Assembly (NCBI GenBank): GCA_030680655.1
Contig: JAUXUZ010000085.1
Span: 1-6,131, forward strand
Direction: 5' to 3'
Source: Phycisphaerales bacterium
GTDB lineage: Bacteria > Planctomycetota > Phycisphaerae > Phycisphaerales > UBA1924
DNA: 6,131 bases
The notes under the pieces are model-generated. The model was not told the DNA's origin, made no database searches, and worked only from the letters and a program-made list of their open reading frames with translations. Positions 5,189-6,131 of this stretch are shown here, piece after piece. Each line of letters starts with the position of its first letter. Position 1 is the stretch's first letter. A program made the position numbers and the translations under genes.

Positions 5189-5851
5189 GTGCCTGAGTTC
5201 AAGGCCGGCGCATCGCTGGCGCCGCTCGGCGGCCCCGTTGACCCCAACAAGCCGAAGGGGATCACGATCGTCAACAACAAGACCGCCAAGCGCCCCAAGC
5301 CTCCGAAGAAGGTGTTCGAGATGCCGCAGCTCGGTGCGCCGCTGTTCGGCGCGGGCAAGAAGTGGAAGCCGCTGATCCAGAGCGGCCCCAACGCGCCCAA
5401 GGCGGGCAAGACGGGGATCGACCCCGCGACGCTCAAGGGCAAGACGCCGTTCAATAAGAAGGACCTCGACCACTACAAGCAGATCCTCCTCCGCAAGCGC
5501 GCGGAGCTGATGGGCGACGTCGAGAACATGGAAGGGGCCGCGCTCAAAGAGAACAGCGGCTCACTCAGCCACCTGCCGCAGCACGTCGCCGAGGCGGGAA
5601 GCGACGCGTACGACCAGAGCCTGGCCCTTGACATCGCCGACGTTGACCGCAAGCTGATCCGCGAGATCGACGAAGCAATCGGCCGGATCGCCGACGGGTC
5701 CTACGGCCTTTGCCAGGCGACGGGGAAGGCGATCAACAAGGAGCGGCTCGAAGAGCTGCCGTGGACGCGGCATTCGATCGAGGCGGCCCGCGAATACGAG
5801 AAGCGCCACTTCTACGTGCCGCGGAAGTCCGCTTCGTCCGGCGAGGAATAA
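5189..5851 (+). CDS. TraR/DksA-family protein with degenerate zinc finger (likely C-terminal part of a split gene)
   Basis: DksA-family proteins bind RNA polymerase through its secondary channel and adjust transcription. From GTG 5189 the product has 220 residues: a Lys/Pro-rich region (1-87), a predicted two-helix coiled coil (about 88-170), with SDAYDQ at 138-143 at the tip in place of the acidic DxxDxA motif, and a zinc-finger region at 172-206. The finger aligns residue for residue with E. coli DksA, but only Cys175 of the four cysteines remains; the others are Thr178, Ser196 and Ala199, so zinc binding is unlikely, although the fold around ERLEELPW is kept. GTG 5189 has no Shine-Dalgarno and the open frame extends back to 5141 with GC-rich third positions, implying the true start is GTG 4946, upstream of the in-frame TAA at 5138. 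Without that stop the protein would have about 300 residues. The lspA gene follows after 3 bases. Confidence 0.85.
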   Translation: MPEFKAGASLAPLGGPVDPNKPKGITIVNNKTAKRPKPPKKVFEMPQLGAPLFGAGKKWKPLIQSGPNAPKAGKTGIDPATLKGKTPFNKKDLDHYKQILLRKRAELMGDVENMEGAALKENSGSLSHLPQHVAEAGSDAYDQSLALDIADVDRKLIREIDEAIGRIADGSYGLCQATGKAINKERLEELPWTRHSIEAAREYEKRHFYVPRKSASSGEE

Positions 5852-5854
5852 GCA

Positions 5855-6131
5855 GTGCCCGAAACGACAGGGACGAACGCGACCGTCTCCGACCGTGCAG
5901 GCAGGGCCGTGCGGTCGTGGCTGGTGCTGTTGGCCGTGGTTGCGCTCGGACTCGCGGCGGACCTCGGCTCCAAGTGGTGGGCGTTTGCAAGCATCGCCGA
6001 TCGGCCGGTCGTGGTCGACCGCGACCGCGTTCTGGAGATCGCCCAACTGCAAGGGCCGGAGTTCATCGGCCACCTGCTCCCCGAGCACCGGCCGGTGGTA
6101 GTGGTCCCCCACCTGCTTGAACTGAGCCTCG
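5855..6131 (+). CDS. lspA: Signal peptidase II (lipoprotein signal peptidase), N-terminal part (cut by window edge)
   Basis: LspA is an inner-membrane aspartyl protease that removes signal peptides from lipidated prolipoproteins. From GTG 5855 the frame is open for 92 codons to the right edge. A hydrophobic first membrane segment spans about residues 21-36 (SWLVLLAVVALGLAAD), ending in the family's D-x3-K element (Asp36, Lys40), and residues 84-92 (VPHLLELSL) match the block that usually precedes the N-x-GAxFG motif, which lies outside the window. The catalytic aspartates are also outside. Between them is a periplasmic region at 48-83, longer than in E. coli. AGG at 5844-5846, within CGAGG, lies 8 bases before the GTG, and the start is only 3 bases after the preceding TAA, so translational coupling is likely. 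A TraR/DksA gene next to lspA is an arrangement known in other bacteria. Confidence 0.88.
   Translation, partial: MPETTGTNATVSDRAGRAVRSWLVLLAVVALGLAADLGSKWWAFASIADRPVVVDRDRVLEIAQLQGPEFIGHLLPEHRPVVVVPHLLELSL

Noticed and set aside
4885..5196. 103-codon frame overlapping the Lys/Ala/Pro-rich region in another phase
   Set aside because: The competing frame at 4946 has an ideal Shine-Dalgarno and a typical H1-like composition; this one is a Gln/Gly/Arg-rich shadow of the same repeats.
5561..6112. 183-codon open frame on the minus strand across the DksA-like/lspA junction
   Set aside because: It spans two recognisable plus-strand genes in antisense; its composition is a mirror of their codons.

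Overview
The window is GC-rich bacterial chromosome carrying mostly housekeeping genes. The gene set, a SecA with an unusual insert, a small conserved 'KLT...PPNQFPRAVWNEL' protein of a type I associate with planctomycetes, a DksA-like protein with a Lys/Ala/Pro tail, and the scarcity of Shine-Dalgarno sites all suggest Planctomycetota, probably a Phycisphaerae-like lineage. That placement is inference from protein style; there is no rRNA marker here.

Layout from left to right. (1) Minus strand, 1-1045: N-terminal 348 codons of the preprotein translocase ATPase SecA, cut by the left edge. (2) Minus strand, 1209-1592: a probable small single-span membrane or secreted protein of unknown function, upstream of secA. 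(3) Positions 1593-1894: about 300 bases without a convincing gene, holding one short hairpin. (4) Plus strand, 1895-2179: a 94-residue conserved hypothetical protein. (5) Minus strand, 2261-3949: complete glucose-6-phosphate isomerase (pgi), convergent with the preceding gene across an inverted repeat that may terminate both. (6) Plus strand, 4036-4827: a classical short-chain dehydrogenase/reductase, divergent from pgi across 86 bases. (7) Plus strand, 4946-5851: a strong ribosome binding site, a 64-codon Lys/Ala/Pro-rich reading frame ending in TAA, and then, in the SAME frame, a TraR/DksA-like protein. (8) Plus strand, 5855 to the right edge: N-terminal part of signal peptidase II (lspA), 3 bases after the DksA-like gene.

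SecA (export motor) and LspA (lipoprotein signal peptide cleavage) both serve protein export but lie in separate, oppositely oriented units. Pgi is central carbon metabolism. The DksA-like/lspA pair looks like a translationally coupled operon.

The most interesting locus is 4946-5851. One in-frame TAA splits what otherwise reads as a single protein: a histone-H1-like tail, a Pro-rich linker encoded in part by a run of 12 C, and a DksA coiled-coil/zinc-finger domain. That zinc finger also keeps only one of its four cysteines. I found no CRISPR array, transposon, tRNA, rRNA or clear defence system. Apart from this split gene and the SecA insert the window looks like ordinary core genome.
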